DNA of 37,448 nucleotides from Verticiella alkaliphila (GTDB taxonomy: Bacteria; Pseudomonadota; Gammaproteobacteria; Burkholderiales; Burkholderiaceae_B), in assembly GCF_018904615.1 (NCBI RefSeq), contig NZ_JADCNH010000040.1, forward strand, positions 1 through 37,448, in the 5' to 3' direction. Shown here in pieces: positions 18,273 through 26,671 of the stretch. The notes below the pieces were generated by a model. That model was not told the DNA's origin and searched no databases. It worked only from the letters and a program-made list of their open reading frames with translations. Numbering within the stretch: position 1 is the first letter of the stretch; the number at the start of each line of letters is the position of its first letter. The translations under genes were made by a program, and so were the position numbers.

Positions 18273-19346
18273 ATGCCTTCCTCCAAGCTCCTTCGCGGAC
18301 TCGTCCTCGCCCCCGCCCTCCTGCTGCTCTCAGGATGTAACGCCGTGTTGATGTCGCCGTCTGGCGATATCGCACTGCAACAGCGCAACCTGATCATTTG
18401 GTCGGTCATCCTGATGCTCCTCATCATCATCCCCGTGATGGTGCTCACCGCCGTGTTTGCGTGGAAGTACCGCGCCTCGAACACGGAGGCGGACTACGAT
18501 CCCGAATGGGATCACTCGACGTTGCTCGAGCTGATCATCTGGGCCTGCCCGCTTTTCATCATCATCGCGCTGGGCGCACTCACCTGGGTGAGCACGCACA
18601 AGCTCGACCCGTACCGCCCGCTGGACCGCATCACCGCGGGCCAGGCCGTCACGGCCGAGCACGAGCCGCTGGTGGTCGAGGTAGTGGCGCTCGACTGGAA
18701 GTGGCTGTTCCTCTACCCGGAACAAGGCATTGCGACGGTCAATGAGCTCGCCGCGCCGGTGGATCGCCCGATCCGCTTCAAGATCACCGCGTCCACTGTG
18801 ATGAACTCGTTCTTCATCCCCGCGCTGGCCGGCCAGATCTACGCCATGCCGGGCATGGAGACCACACTGCACGCCGTGATCAACAAGGAAGGTGTCTACG
18901 AGGGCTTCTCCGGCAATTACAGCGGCGAGGGCTTCTCCTGGATGCGTTTCAGCTTCCGTGGCGTGTCCGAGGGTGAGTTCGACCGCTGGGTCGAGCAGGC
19001 CCGTACCAGCCAGGACGGCCAGCTCACCCGCGAGGCCTACCTGAAGCTGGAGCAGCCGAGCGCGCGCGAGCCGATCCGTCACTTCGCCAGTGTCACGCCC
19101 GGTCTGTACGACGCGATCGTGAACCGCTGCGTCGAGCCGAACCGCATGTGCATGCGCGACATCATGGCGATCGACGAACAAGGCGGCATGGGCATCCCGG
19201 GGCTGGACAACATCACCTCCCTGGATCCGACGCTGCTCGCCCGACTCGGCATCGCAGAGACGTATCGTCACCACTACGTGGGCGGCGTGTGCAACGCCGC
19301 CGACTACGCCTTCGGCGAAGTCCTGCCCAACACCGAACGCCTGTAA
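18273..19346 (+). CDS. cyoA: cytochrome bo3-type ubiquinol oxidase subunit II CyoA
   Basis: The product has 357 residues. The lipoprotein signal MPSSKLLRGL…LLLLSGC gives the lipidated cysteine typical of CyoA. Two membrane helices follow (about 40-62 and 85-105, with VFAWKYRASN between). Then comes a periplasmic cupredoxin domain with DWKWLFLYPEQGIATVNEL, MNSFFIPALAGQIYAMPGM and NYSGEGFSWMRF. The CuA cysteine ligands of cytochrome c oxidases are absent, so this is a quinol oxidase. An upstream in-frame ATG (18198, with AGGA at 18190-18193) would add 25 residues before the signal peptide. I prefer 18273 because it starts a normal signal peptide, but the ribosome-binding sequence is better at 18198. 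It is the first gene of the cyoABCD-SURF1-regBA operon. Confidence 0.94.
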   Translation: MPSSKLLRGLVLAPALLLLSGCNAVLMSPSGDIALQQRNLIIWSVILMLLIIIPVMVLTAVFAWKYRASNTEADYDPEWDHSTLLELIIWACPLFIIIALGALTWVSTHKLDPYRPLDRITAGQAVTAEHEPLVVEVVALDWKWLFLYPEQGIATVNELAAPVDRPIRFKITASTVMNSFFIPALAGQIYAMPGMETTLHAVINKEGVYEGFSGNYSGEGFSWMRFSFRGVSEGEFDRWVEQARTSQDGQLTREAYLKLEQPSAREPIRHFASVTPGLYDAIVNRCVEPNRMCMRDIMAIDEQGGMGIPGLDNITSLDPTLLARLGIAETYRHHYVGGVCNAADYAFGEVLPNTERL

Positions 19347-19354
19347 GCAATCCC

Positions 19355-19377
19355 GGGCGCCTCCGTCAGGGGCGCCC
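19355..19377 (+). repeat. hairpin between cyoA and cyoB
   Basis: GGGCGCC (19355-19361) and GGCGCCC (19371-19377) form a 7-bp GC stem in the 64-bp gap between cyoA and cyoB. It could adjust stoichiometry or mRNA stability. There is no T tract, so termination is unlikely. Confidence 0.3.
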
Positions 19378-19410
19378 CTCACCACGCGCGTCTAGCGCCG
19401 GTATCCCACG

Positions 19411-21413
19411 ATGTCTGAACATACTGGTCTCACCGAGCTCATCTTCGGGCGGCTGTCCTGGCAGTCCATCCCGTTCCATGACCCCATCATCCTGGGGACT
19501 TTCGCCGCCGTGGCCATCGGCGGCCTTGCGCTGCTGGTCCTGCTCACACGCTATCGCGTGTGGGGCACCCTGTGGCGCGACTGGTTCACCAGCATCGATC
19601 ACAAGAAGATCGGGATCATGTACATGGTCCTCGGCCTGGTCATGCTGCTGCGCGGCTTTGCCGACGCCATCATGATGCGCATGCACCAGGCCGTCGCCTT
19701 CGGCGACAACATGGGCTACCTGCCGCCGCACCACTACGACCAGATCTTCACCGCCCACGGCGTGATCATGATCTTCTTCGTGGCGATGCCGCTCGTGACG
19801 GGGCTCATGAACTACGTCGTGCCGCTGCAGATCGGCGCGCGCGACGTGGCCTTCCCCTTCCTGAACAACTTCAGCTTCTGGATGACCGCCGGTGGTGCCA
19901 TCCTGGTCATGCTGTCGCTCTTCGTGGGCGAATTCGCGATGACCGGCTGGCTCGCCTACCCGCCGCTCTCGGGCATCCTGCAGAGCCCTGGGGTCGGGGT
20001 CGATTACTACATCTGGGCGCTCCAGGTGGCGGGGGTCGGCACCACACTGTCGGGCATCAACCTGCTCGTGACCATCATCAAGATGCGCGCGCCGGGCATG
20101 AACCTGATGAAGATGCCCGTCTTCACCTGGACCTCGCTCTGCACCAACGTGCTCATCGTGGCCACCTTCCCCATCCTCACCGCCACGCTGGCGCTGCTGA
20201 CGATGGATCGCTATCTCGGGTTCAACTTCTTCACGACGGACCTGGGCGGCAACATGATGATGTACGTGAACCTGATCTGGATCTGGGGCCACCCCGAGGT
20301 CTACATCCTGATCCTGCCGCTGTTCGGCGTGTTCTCGGAAGTCGTCGCCACCTACAGCAGCAAGCGCCTCTTCGGCTACGCATCGATGGTGTACGCCACG
20401 GTCGTGATCACGGTGCTGTCCTACCTGGTCTGGCTGCACCACTTCTTCACCATGGGCTCGGGCGCCAGCGTGAACGCCTTCTTCGGGATCACGACGATGA
20501 TCATCTCGATCCCGACGGGCGCGAAGATCTTCAACTGGCTGTTCACGATGTATCGTGGGCGCATCCGCTTCGAAGTGCCGATGCTCTGGACGCTGGGCTT
20601 CATGTTCACCTTCGTGGTGGGCGGCATGACCGGCGTGATGCTGGCCGTCCCGCCGGCGGACTTCGTCCTGCACAACAGCCTCTTCCTGATCGCCCACTTC
20701 CACAACGTGATCATCGGCGGCGTGGTGTTCGGCCTCTTCGCGGCCATGACTTACTGGTTTCCCAAGGCCTTCGGTTACAAGCTCGATCCGTTCTGGGGCA
20801 AATGCTCTTTCTGGTTCTGGCTGGTGGGCTACTGGGTCGCCTTCACCCCGCTGTACGTGCTGGGTCTGATGGGCGTCACGCGCCGTGTGAGCCACTTCGA
20901 GGACATGTCGCTGCAGATCTGGTTCCAGATCGCCGCTGTGGGCGCCGTGCTGATTGCCCTGGGCATCGCAAGCTTCCTGATCCAGCTCTTCGTGAGCTAT
21001 CGCCGTCGCGAGCAGCTGCGCGATCACACGGGCGACCCCTGGAACGGCCGCACGCTGGAATGGTCGACTCCTCGCCCCCGCCGGACTACAACTTCGCGTT
21101 CACCCCGCAGATCCACGAAGGCGATGCCTGGTACGACATGAAGCGCCGCGGCTACAAGCGCCCGCAGCACGGTTTCGTGCCCATCCACATGCCCAAGAAC
21201 ACACCGGCCGGCGTGATCCTCTCGGCGCTGTCCGTATTGCTCGGCTTCGCCCTGATCTGGCACATGTGGCTGATCTCCGGCATCGCCTTCGCGGCCATCG
21301 TGATCTACACCATCGTGCACACTTTCAACTACAAGCGCGATTACTACATTCCCGCCGACGTGGTCGAACGCACGGAAGCCGAACGTACTCGAATCCTTGC
21401 CCAACATGTCTGA
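19411..21413 (+). pseudogene. cyoB: ubiquinol oxidase subunit I CyoB, interrupted near the C-terminus by a one-base deletion
   Basis: This is the catalytic heme-copper subunit that reduces O2 and pumps protons. The first frame (19411 to about 21071) encodes the whole membrane core: the quinol-site region [15 protein letters not shown], heme b/o and CuB histidines in [22 protein letters not shown] and LIAHFHNV, and K-channel text. The native sequence then needs [11 protein letters not shown], but the frame goes into [10 protein letters not shown] and stops at 21141. Adding one base between 21071 and 21072 restores [20 protein letters not shown] and the final membrane helices to TGA 21411-21413, about 667 residues, the normal CyoB length. 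Only the C-terminal helices are lost if the shift is real. The rest of the operon is intact, so a sequencing error is likely. Confidence 0.9.
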
Positions 21414-22041
21414 TACGCTTGCCATGAAGCCCGGCGCCGCGGCGCCAGAGGTCCCGGAGTTCTACGTCCCCGGGGAGCACCATCCGAAGAACGGCACCTT
21501 GCTGGGCTTCTGGGTCTACCTGATGAGCGATTGCCTCATCTTCGCCGCGCTCTTCGCGGTGCACGGTGTGCTCGGCCGCAACTACGCGGCCGGCGCGTCC
21601 GGGGCCGATCTGTTCGATCTGAATCTCATCGCCATCGCCACGGCGTTGCTGCTGGTCTCCTCGATCACCTTCGGCTTCGCCATGATCGAGATGCAGCGTC
21701 GGCGCAAGAAAGCGATGCAGATGTGGCTGGCCATCACCGGCCTGCTCGGCCTCGGCTTTCTCGGTCTCGAAATCTACGAGTTCACGCACCTGATTCACAT
21801 CGGCGCCACGCCGCAGCGCAGCGCGTTCCTGTCGTCGTTCTTCACGCTGGTCGGCACGCACGGCCTGCACGTGGCCTTCGGCGTGATCTGGCTGGTCGTG
21901 CTGATGCTGCAGATCAACAAGCACGGACTGATCCCCGAGAACCGTCGCCGGCTGATGTGCCTGTCGATGTTCTGGCACTTCCTGGACGTGATCTGGATCG
22001 TCGTGTTCACCTTCGTCTACCTGATGGGAGTGCTGCCATGA
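21406..22041 (+). CDS. cyoC: ubiquinol oxidase subunit III CyoC
   Basis: This 211-residue protein has five membrane helices, as expected for bo3 subunit III. The N-terminal YVPGEHHPKNGTLLGFWVYLMSDC is the family signature. ENRRRLMCLSMFWHFLDVIWIVVFTFVYL ends the protein in the usual way. ATG 21406 overlaps the last bases of the restored cyoB frame; the TTG at 21397 is less likely. The subunit stabilises the catalytic core in the inner membrane. Confidence 0.93.
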   Translation: MSDTLAMKPGAAAPEVPEFYVPGEHHPKNGTLLGFWVYLMSDCLIFAALFAVHGVLGRNYAAGASGADLFDLNLIAIATALLLVSSITFGFAMIEMQRRRKKAMQMWLAITGLLGLGFLGLEIYEFTHLIHIGATPQRSAFLSSFFTLVGTHGLHVAFGVIWLVVLMLQINKHGLIPENRRRLMCLSMFWHFLDVIWIVVFTFVYLMGVLP

Positions 22042-22439
22042 GCGCGCATACCGACCACCTGGCCCATGGCCACGACGGCCACCACGACGATCACGGAGAA
22101 GGCGACATCCACTTCTCCTTCCGGGACTACATGACTGGCTTCGTCCTTGCCGTCATCCTCACTGCCATTCCCTTCTGGCTGGTGATGGGCGAGGTCTTCG
22201 AGAGCTCACGCACGACCGCGATCGTCATCCTCGCTCTGGCAGGTATCCAGGTCGTGGTCCACATGGTCTACTTCCTGCACATGAATGCACGTGTCGAAAG
22301 CGGCTGGAGCATGATCGCGCTCATCTTCACGATCATCGTCGTGGTGATCGCGCTGGCCGGCTCGCTGTGGGTGATGTTCCACCTCGACGCCAACATGATG
22401 CCCAGCCATGACATGCTGGACATGATGAAGCAGCCATGA
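22038..22439 (+). CDS. cyoD: ubiquinol oxidase subunit IV CyoD, His-rich N-terminus
   Basis: This 133-residue protein has three membrane helices in the Pfam COX4_pro pattern (FRDYMTGFVLAVILTAIPFW; VVVHMVYFLHM; MIALIFTIIVVV), with WVMFHLDANMM at the end. Subunit IV helps assemble the CuB site. The first 24 residues are unusually rich in His and Asp (HTDHLAHGHDGHHDDHGEGD) and could bind copper or another metal. ATG 22038 overlaps the cyoC stop (ATGA). Confidence 0.92.
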   Translation: MSAHTDHLAHGHDGHHDDHGEGDIHFSFRDYMTGFVLAVILTAIPFWLVMGEVFESSRTTAIVILALAGIQVVVHMVYFLHMNARVESGWSMIALIFTIIVVVIALAGSLWVMFHLDANMMPSHDMLDMMKQP

Positions 22440-23272
22440 CGTCTTCGCCCGCCGCCACCGACGCCCCTGCGCGCCGGCCCCGGCGCGCGGGCGTTCTCGC
22501 CGCCTGGGCCATCGTGGCCTTGGCGGTGTTTGCCTACCTGATCTCCCTGGGTATCTGGCAAGTCGAGCGTCGAGCCTGGAAGCTTGACCTGATCGACCGG
22601 GTCGAATCCCGCATCCACGCCGCGCCCGCCCCCCTCCCCTCCCCCGCCGACTGGCCCCGAGTGAATCGCGATGACGACGAGTACCGTCGCGTCACCGCCG
22701 CGGGCGAGTACCTGCACGCCGAAGAAGCGCTGGTGCAGGCCACCACGGCGCTGGGGGCCGGATTCTGGGTGCTCACCCCCCTGCGCCAGGCCGATGGCAG
22801 CATCGTCTTCGTGAACCGCGGCTTCGTGCCGTCGGATCGCACGCGCCCCGAGACCCGGCGTGCCAACCAGCCCGAGGGCACCGTCCAAGTGACCGGCCTG
22901 CTACGCATACCCGAACCGGGCGGCGGCTTCCTGCGCAAGAACGACCCGGTAGCCAACGCCTGGTATTCGCGCGACGTCGCAGCGATCGGCGAGAGCCGTG
23001 GCCTCGCATCCGTGGCGCCCTTTTTCGTGGATGCAGAGTGGCCGCGCCCGCCTGCCATGGGCGATGTGCGCGAGCCCGACTATCCTGTGGGCGGTCTGAC
23101 CGTGGTGGCGTTCAACAATCACCACACCATCTACGCGATCACCTGGTTCGGCCTGGCCATGATGCTGGCCCTGGGCGCGGGCTTGCTGGCGCGCGACGAG
23201 TACCGTCTGCGCCAACGGCGCAAGGCTACACTGGCCGCGACCGGAGACCGCCACGATGACCGCCCGCACTGA
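22436..23272 (+). CDS. SURF1 family oxidase assembly protein
   Basis: The product has 278 residues. One helix near each end (about 18-42 and 232-252) encloses a periplasmic domain, the SURF1 layout. Family motifs are visible: LGIWQVERRAWKLDLI after helix 1, WVLTPLRQADGSIVFVNRGFVP in the middle, and NNHHTIYAITWFGLA in helix 2. SURF1 proteins help insert heme a or o into subunit I. A version dedicated to quinol oxidases is known in Paracoccus (Surf1q). Being translationally coupled to cyoD by an ATGA overlap strongly suggests that it serves this bo3-type enzyme. Confidence 0.9.
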   Translation: MTSSPAATDAPARRPRRAGVLAAWAIVALAVFAYLISLGIWQVERRAWKLDLIDRVESRIHAAPAPLPSPADWPRVNRDDDEYRRVTAAGEYLHAEEALVQATTALGAGFWVLTPLRQADGSIVFVNRGFVPSDRTRPETRRANQPEGTVQVTGLLRIPEPGGGFLRKNDPVANAWYSRDVAAIGESRGLASVAPFFVDAEWPRPPAMGDVREPDYPVGGLTVVAFNNHHTIYAITWFGLAMMLALGAGLLARDEYRLRQRRKATLAATGDRHDDRPH

Positions 23273-24599
23273 CCCGCTGCCTGCCGCTGCCTCTGCTCGC
23301 CAGGCGCCGCCCGCCGCCACCGACACCACCGGCCGCAAGAACATGCAGCAGCTCATCCAGCTGCGCTGGCTGGCTGCGCTCGGTCAGGTCATGGCGATCA
23401 CGGTGGCCGCCGGCGTGTTCGACGTTCCTCTGCCCCTCACGGTCATGCTCGGGGTGCTCGGCGGGCTGGTCGCCTTCAATCTCGTCAGCCTGCTCTGGCT
23501 CAAGCGCCGGCGCGAGGTCAGCAATACCGAGCTCCTTATCTCCCTGCTGGTGGATGTGGGCGCCCTTACCGCGCAGCTCTACCTGAGCGGGGGCACAAGC
23601 AATCCCTTCATCTTCCTGTACCTGCTGCAGGTGACGCTTGCCGCCATCCTGTTGCAGCCATGGTCGACCTGGCTGCTGGTGGCGGTCACCGGCATATGCT
23701 TCATCGGTCTCGCGGTCGTCGGGCAACCGCTCTCGCTGCCGCTGGATCACGATCTCGGCCTGCACAGTCTCTACATACAAGGCCTGCTGCTGTGCTTTGC
23801 GTTGAATGCGGCGCTGCTCGTCGTGTTCATCTCGCGGATCAGCCGGAACCTGCGCGCGCGCGACTCCCGCCTGGCCCATCTGCGCCAGCGCGCCGCCGAG
23901 GAAGAGCACATCGTGCGCATGGGCTTGCTCGCTTCCGGCGCGGCCCACGAGCTCGGCACACCGCTGGCCACCGTGGCCGTGATCCTGGGCGACTGGCGGC
24001 GCATGCCGGCCTTCGCCCACGATCCGGATCTGCAGCAGGAGATCGACGAGATGCAGGCCCAGGTGCAGCGCTGCAAGTCCATCTTGCGCGGCATCCTGAT
24101 GTCGGCGGGCGAGACGCTGGGCCAGGCGCCTGCGCCCACCACCGTCCGCACATTTCTTGCGGACGTCGTGACGGAGTGGCGCACGACGCGGGGCGCGAAC
24201 TCGCTCATCTATGCGGATCGTTTCGGCCAGGACGTACGGATCGTCTCGGATACCGCGTTGAAGCAGATGATCCACAACGTGCTCGACAACGCCTTGGAGG
24301 CCTCGCCGCACCGCATCCAGCTCGACCTCGAGCGCGATGCCGACGCGCTGCGTCTCACGGTGACCGACGAAGGCCCTGGCTTCGTGCCGAGCATGCTGAC
24401 TCAACTTGGCAAGCCTTACCAGTCGAGCAAGGCGAGCCCGGGCAGTGGCCTGGGCCTCTTTCTCGTCGTGAACGTCGCCCGCACGCTGGGCGGCAGTGTG
24501 AGCGCCCACAACCGGCCCGAGGGCGGCGCGATCGTCACGCTGTCGCTGCCGCTGCCCGCGCTGATGCTCGAGGAGCCTCATCATGAACCCAGCGCTTGA
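23256..24599 (+). CDS. regB: redox sensor histidine kinase RegB/PrrB/ActS family
   Basis: The product has 447 residues. A six-helix membrane domain (about 30-195) contains GGTSNPF (residues 112-118), the quinone-binding loop motif of RegB. The phosphorylation box is HELGTPLAT with His about 231. A cysteine at about 273 (QRCKSIL) matches the redox-active cysteine of RegB. The ATPase domain has the N-box HNVLDNALEA, DEGPGF and GSGLGLFL. The family autophosphorylates when the quinone pool is reduced and phosphorylates RegA. ATG 23256 overlaps the end of SURF1 by 17 bases. Placement with an oxidase operon suggests that it senses the ubiquinone pool this oxidase drains. Confidence 0.93.
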   Translation: MTARTDPLPAAASARQAPPAATDTTGRKNMQQLIQLRWLAALGQVMAITVAAGVFDVPLPLTVMLGVLGGLVAFNLVSLLWLKRRREVSNTELLISLLVDVGALTAQLYLSGGTSNPFIFLYLLQVTLAAILLQPWSTWLLVAVTGICFIGLAVVGQPLSLPLDHDLGLHSLYIQGLLLCFALNAALLVVFISRISRNLRARDSRLAHLRQRAAEEEHIVRMGLLASGAAHELGTPLATVAVILGDWRRMPAFAHDPDLQQEIDEMQAQVQRCKSILRGILMSAGETLGQAPAPTTVRTFLADVVTEWRTTRGANSLIYADRFGQDVRIVSDTALKQMIHNVLDNALEASPHRIQLDLERDADALRLTVTDEGPGFVPSMLTQLGKPYQSSKASPGSGLGLFLVVNVARTLGGSVSAHNRPEGGAIVTLSLPLPALMLEEPHHEPSA

Positions 24600-25146
24600 A
24601 CTGCCCGTGGAGGACGATGAACGCGTCCTCCTGATCGTCGAGGACGACACCTCGTTCGCTCGGACCCTGGGCCGCTCTTTCGAGCGGCGCGGCTATCGGG
24701 TCGTGACGACGCCGGGTCTGGACGGCCTGGACGCACTCCTGGCCACCGAGAACCCGGGCTATGCCGTCGTGGATCTGAAGCTCAAGGGTGAAGCGTCCGG
24801 GCTCGCCTGTGTGCAGGCCCTGCACGCATACGATGCGGAGATGCTCATCGTCGTGCTGACGGGCTATGCGAGCATTGCCACCGCCGTCGAGGCGATCAAG
24901 CTCGGCGCCTGCCACTACCTCGCCAAGCCGTCGAACACCGACGACATCGAGGCGGCGTTCGACCGCGCCGAAGGCACGACCGACGTCGAAGTCACCCAGC
25001 GCACCACGTCGATCAAGACGCTGGAGTGGGAACGCATCCACGAAACGCTGGCGGCCACGGGCTTCAACATCTCCGAGACCGCGCGCCGCCTGGGCATGCA
25101 TCGCCGCACCCTCGCGCGCAAGCTCGGCAAGCAGCAGGTGAAGTGA
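24583..25146 (+). CDS. regA: redox response regulator RegA/PrrA/ActR family
   Basis: The product has 187 residues. The receiver domain has the acidic pair in LIVEDDTSF, phospho-acceptor Asp64 (AVVDLKLKG), VVLTGYASIATAVEAIKLGA and the conserved Lys in YLAKPS. The Fis-type helix-turn-helix at the C-terminus (about 150-185: NISETARRLGMHRRTLARKL) is nearly invariant in RegA. It activates or represses respiratory and redox genes, so autoregulation of this operon is plausible but untested. ATG 24583 overlaps regB. The stop (25144-25146) directly abuts the stop of the convergent TAXI gene. Confidence 0.94.
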   Translation: MNPALELPVEDDERVLLIVEDDTSFARTLGRSFERRGYRVVTTPGLDGLDALLATENPGYAVVDLKLKGEASGLACVQALHAYDAEMLIVVLTGYASIATAVEAIKLGACHYLAKPSNTDDIEAAFDRAEGTTDVEVTQRTTSIKTLEWERIHETLAATGFNISETARRLGMHRRTLARKLGKQQVK

Positions 25147-26658
25147 TCAACGCGGCGCCGGCGTCTCGGGCGCTGGCGCGCGAGGTGCCGTGATCTCGCC
25201 GGGCAGTGCGTTGCCCGTGCCCATCACCGGCAAGCCCTCATGCAGCGGAATCGAGATGCCCAGGCGCGCATTGCGCGCGGCGATCTGGCCACCGGCCCCA
25301 CTGCCCAACGCCGGGAAATCGATGTGGTGGTAGATCGAGTCGACCAGTGAACGCGCCGTCTCGTCATCCAGATCGGCGCGCGAGACCAGCAACGCCGCGA
25401 CGGCAAGCGTGGGCGTGGCTTTCGCCTGCCCGGGATAGGTTCCCTGTGGCATGACGATCGGCACCAGCCCGGGCTCGCTGCCGTCCTGAGCCGGCATCAC
25501 CGGCAAGAGCCGGATGTCCACGTCCGTCGCAAGTTCCTGCAGAAAGCGCGCTGGCGCATTGATCACGGCGGCAAACGCGTCGATCTCGCCACGGCGCAAT
25601 GCCTGGGCGGCAGCAATGCTCCCCAAGGCAGGATCGTCAATGGTGTCCAGGGCCACCCCGCGCGCGCTCAGGACGCGCTCGGCCGTACGTCGGGTGCCGG
25701 AATCCGGCAGGCCCAGATCCACGCGGCGCCCACGCAGGGCCGCCACGCTGTCGATGTCGCTGTCGGCGCGCACCACGATGTGCAGCGGTTCTGGAAAGAG
25801 GCTGCCCAGTGCGCGGATGGCCTGGGGTCCGCTGGATGCATGCTCGGCGACGTAACGGGCAGCCACATCGTTCTGCACGATGGCCGCATCCGCCCGGTTG
25901 GCCACGAGCAGGCTCAGATTCTCCAGGCTGCCCTGGGTCTGCACGGCGGCCGAGCGGATCCCGCGCTGGTTGCCGAACGCCGCCATGGCGTTGGCCAACG
26001 CATCGTACTCGCCGCCAGCCGGCCCGCCCGCGACGACGAATGCCCGCTCCAGGCGTTCAAGCCTCAGGGCGATCTGACGATAGGCGGCCTCGAGCTCTTC
26101 CGTGATGATGGCGCGGGCGGGCTCCTGCGCCGCGGGCGGTCGATCAAACAGCGCCTGGATCCGCTCGATCACGCCACGCGCCTGGCCTGCGGGCCCGCCG
26201 GCGTCGAGCGTCGGGGCCTGCGTCGGCGCCGGACGCACGACGGCGACCGGACGCCAGCCATCGTCCTGCGCTCGATACGTGATGGAGCCGCGCACACGCA
26301 GCGTATCGCCCGCCCGGTTGCCGTCAGCCGAGAGGCCGGTGATGCCCCGCGGCGTGGCGCCCAACAGATTGGCGAGCGATTGCGGGTTCAGCGCCTCCCA
26401 GTCGTTGAAGGCGTAATCACGCGAGAGCGTCAGCACGGCGTTGTAGTACACGATGCGACGCGTCGTGCCATCGGCCGCGGCCGGCGCGGGCGCGCTGCCC
26501 AGGCGATGCAGCGAGGTCACCTCGAGGACGTTGTCTTCGAAGGCGCTGCCCACACGCTCGGCAACGTCGCGCGACACCGCTGTCTCGTCGGGTGCGGACG
26601 AGCAGGCGGCCAGGGTGGTGAGAAGCAAAAGGCTCAGGAGGAGTCGGCGCAGGAACAT
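25147..26658 (-). CDS. TAXI-family solute-binding lipoprotein with an extra N-terminal domain
   Basis: The product has 503 residues. The lipoprotein signal (1-19) ends LTTLAAC, and Ser20 at +2 would favour outer-membrane sorting by the enteric rule. Residues about 22-150 form an unassigned beta-rich domain (IVYYNAVLTLSRDYAF, SLANLLGATPRGITG, RVRGSITYRAQDDGW). A helical linker (about 160-205) follows. The C-terminal 300 residues follow TAXI/NMT1-like binding-protein text: VVAGGPAGGEYDALANAMAAF, QGSLENLSLLVANRADAAIVQNDVA, then GLPDSGTRRTAERVL. TAXI proteins normally feed TRAP membrane subunits, and one from Vibrio cholerae binds glutamate. No TRAP permease is present here; instead gltS lies 13 bp upstream in the same operon. 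ATG 26658 is used because upstream residues are low-complexity antisense text. Confidence 0.85.
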   Translation of the reverse strand: MFLRRLLLSLLLLTTLAACSSAPDETAVSRDVAERVGSAFEDNVLEVTSLHRLGSAPAPAAADGTTRRIVYYNAVLTLSRDYAFNDWEALNPQSLANLLGATPRGITGLSADGNRAGDTLRVRGSITYRAQDDGWRPVAVVRPAPTQAPTLDAGGPAGQARGVIERIQALFDRPPAAQEPARAIITEELEAAYRQIALRLERLERAFVVAGGPAGGEYDALANAMAAFGNQRGIRSAAVQTQGSLENLSLLVANRADAAIVQNDVAARYVAEHASSGPQAIRALGSLFPEPLHIVVRADSDIDSVAALRGRRVDLGLPDSGTRRTAERVLSARGVALDTIDDPALGSIAAAQALRRGEIDAFAAVINAPARFLQELATDVDIRLLPVMPAQDGSEPGLVPIVMPQGTYPGQAKATPTLAVAALLVSRADLDDETARSLVDSIYHHIDFPALGSGAGGQIAARNARLGISIPLHEGLPVMGTGNALPGEITAPRAPAPETPAPR

Positions 26659-26671
26659 GGCGTATCGTCCG

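Noticed and set aside
19366-21027. 553-codon open frame antisense to cyoB
   Set aside because: His/Glu/Asp-rich mirror of membrane codons; no start context and no recognisable domain.
21065-21085. Programmed frameshift in cyoB
   Set aside because: The site ACTCCTCGCCCCCG lacks the X-XXY-YYZ pattern; the event resembles the dapE deletion, which points to read error or mutation.
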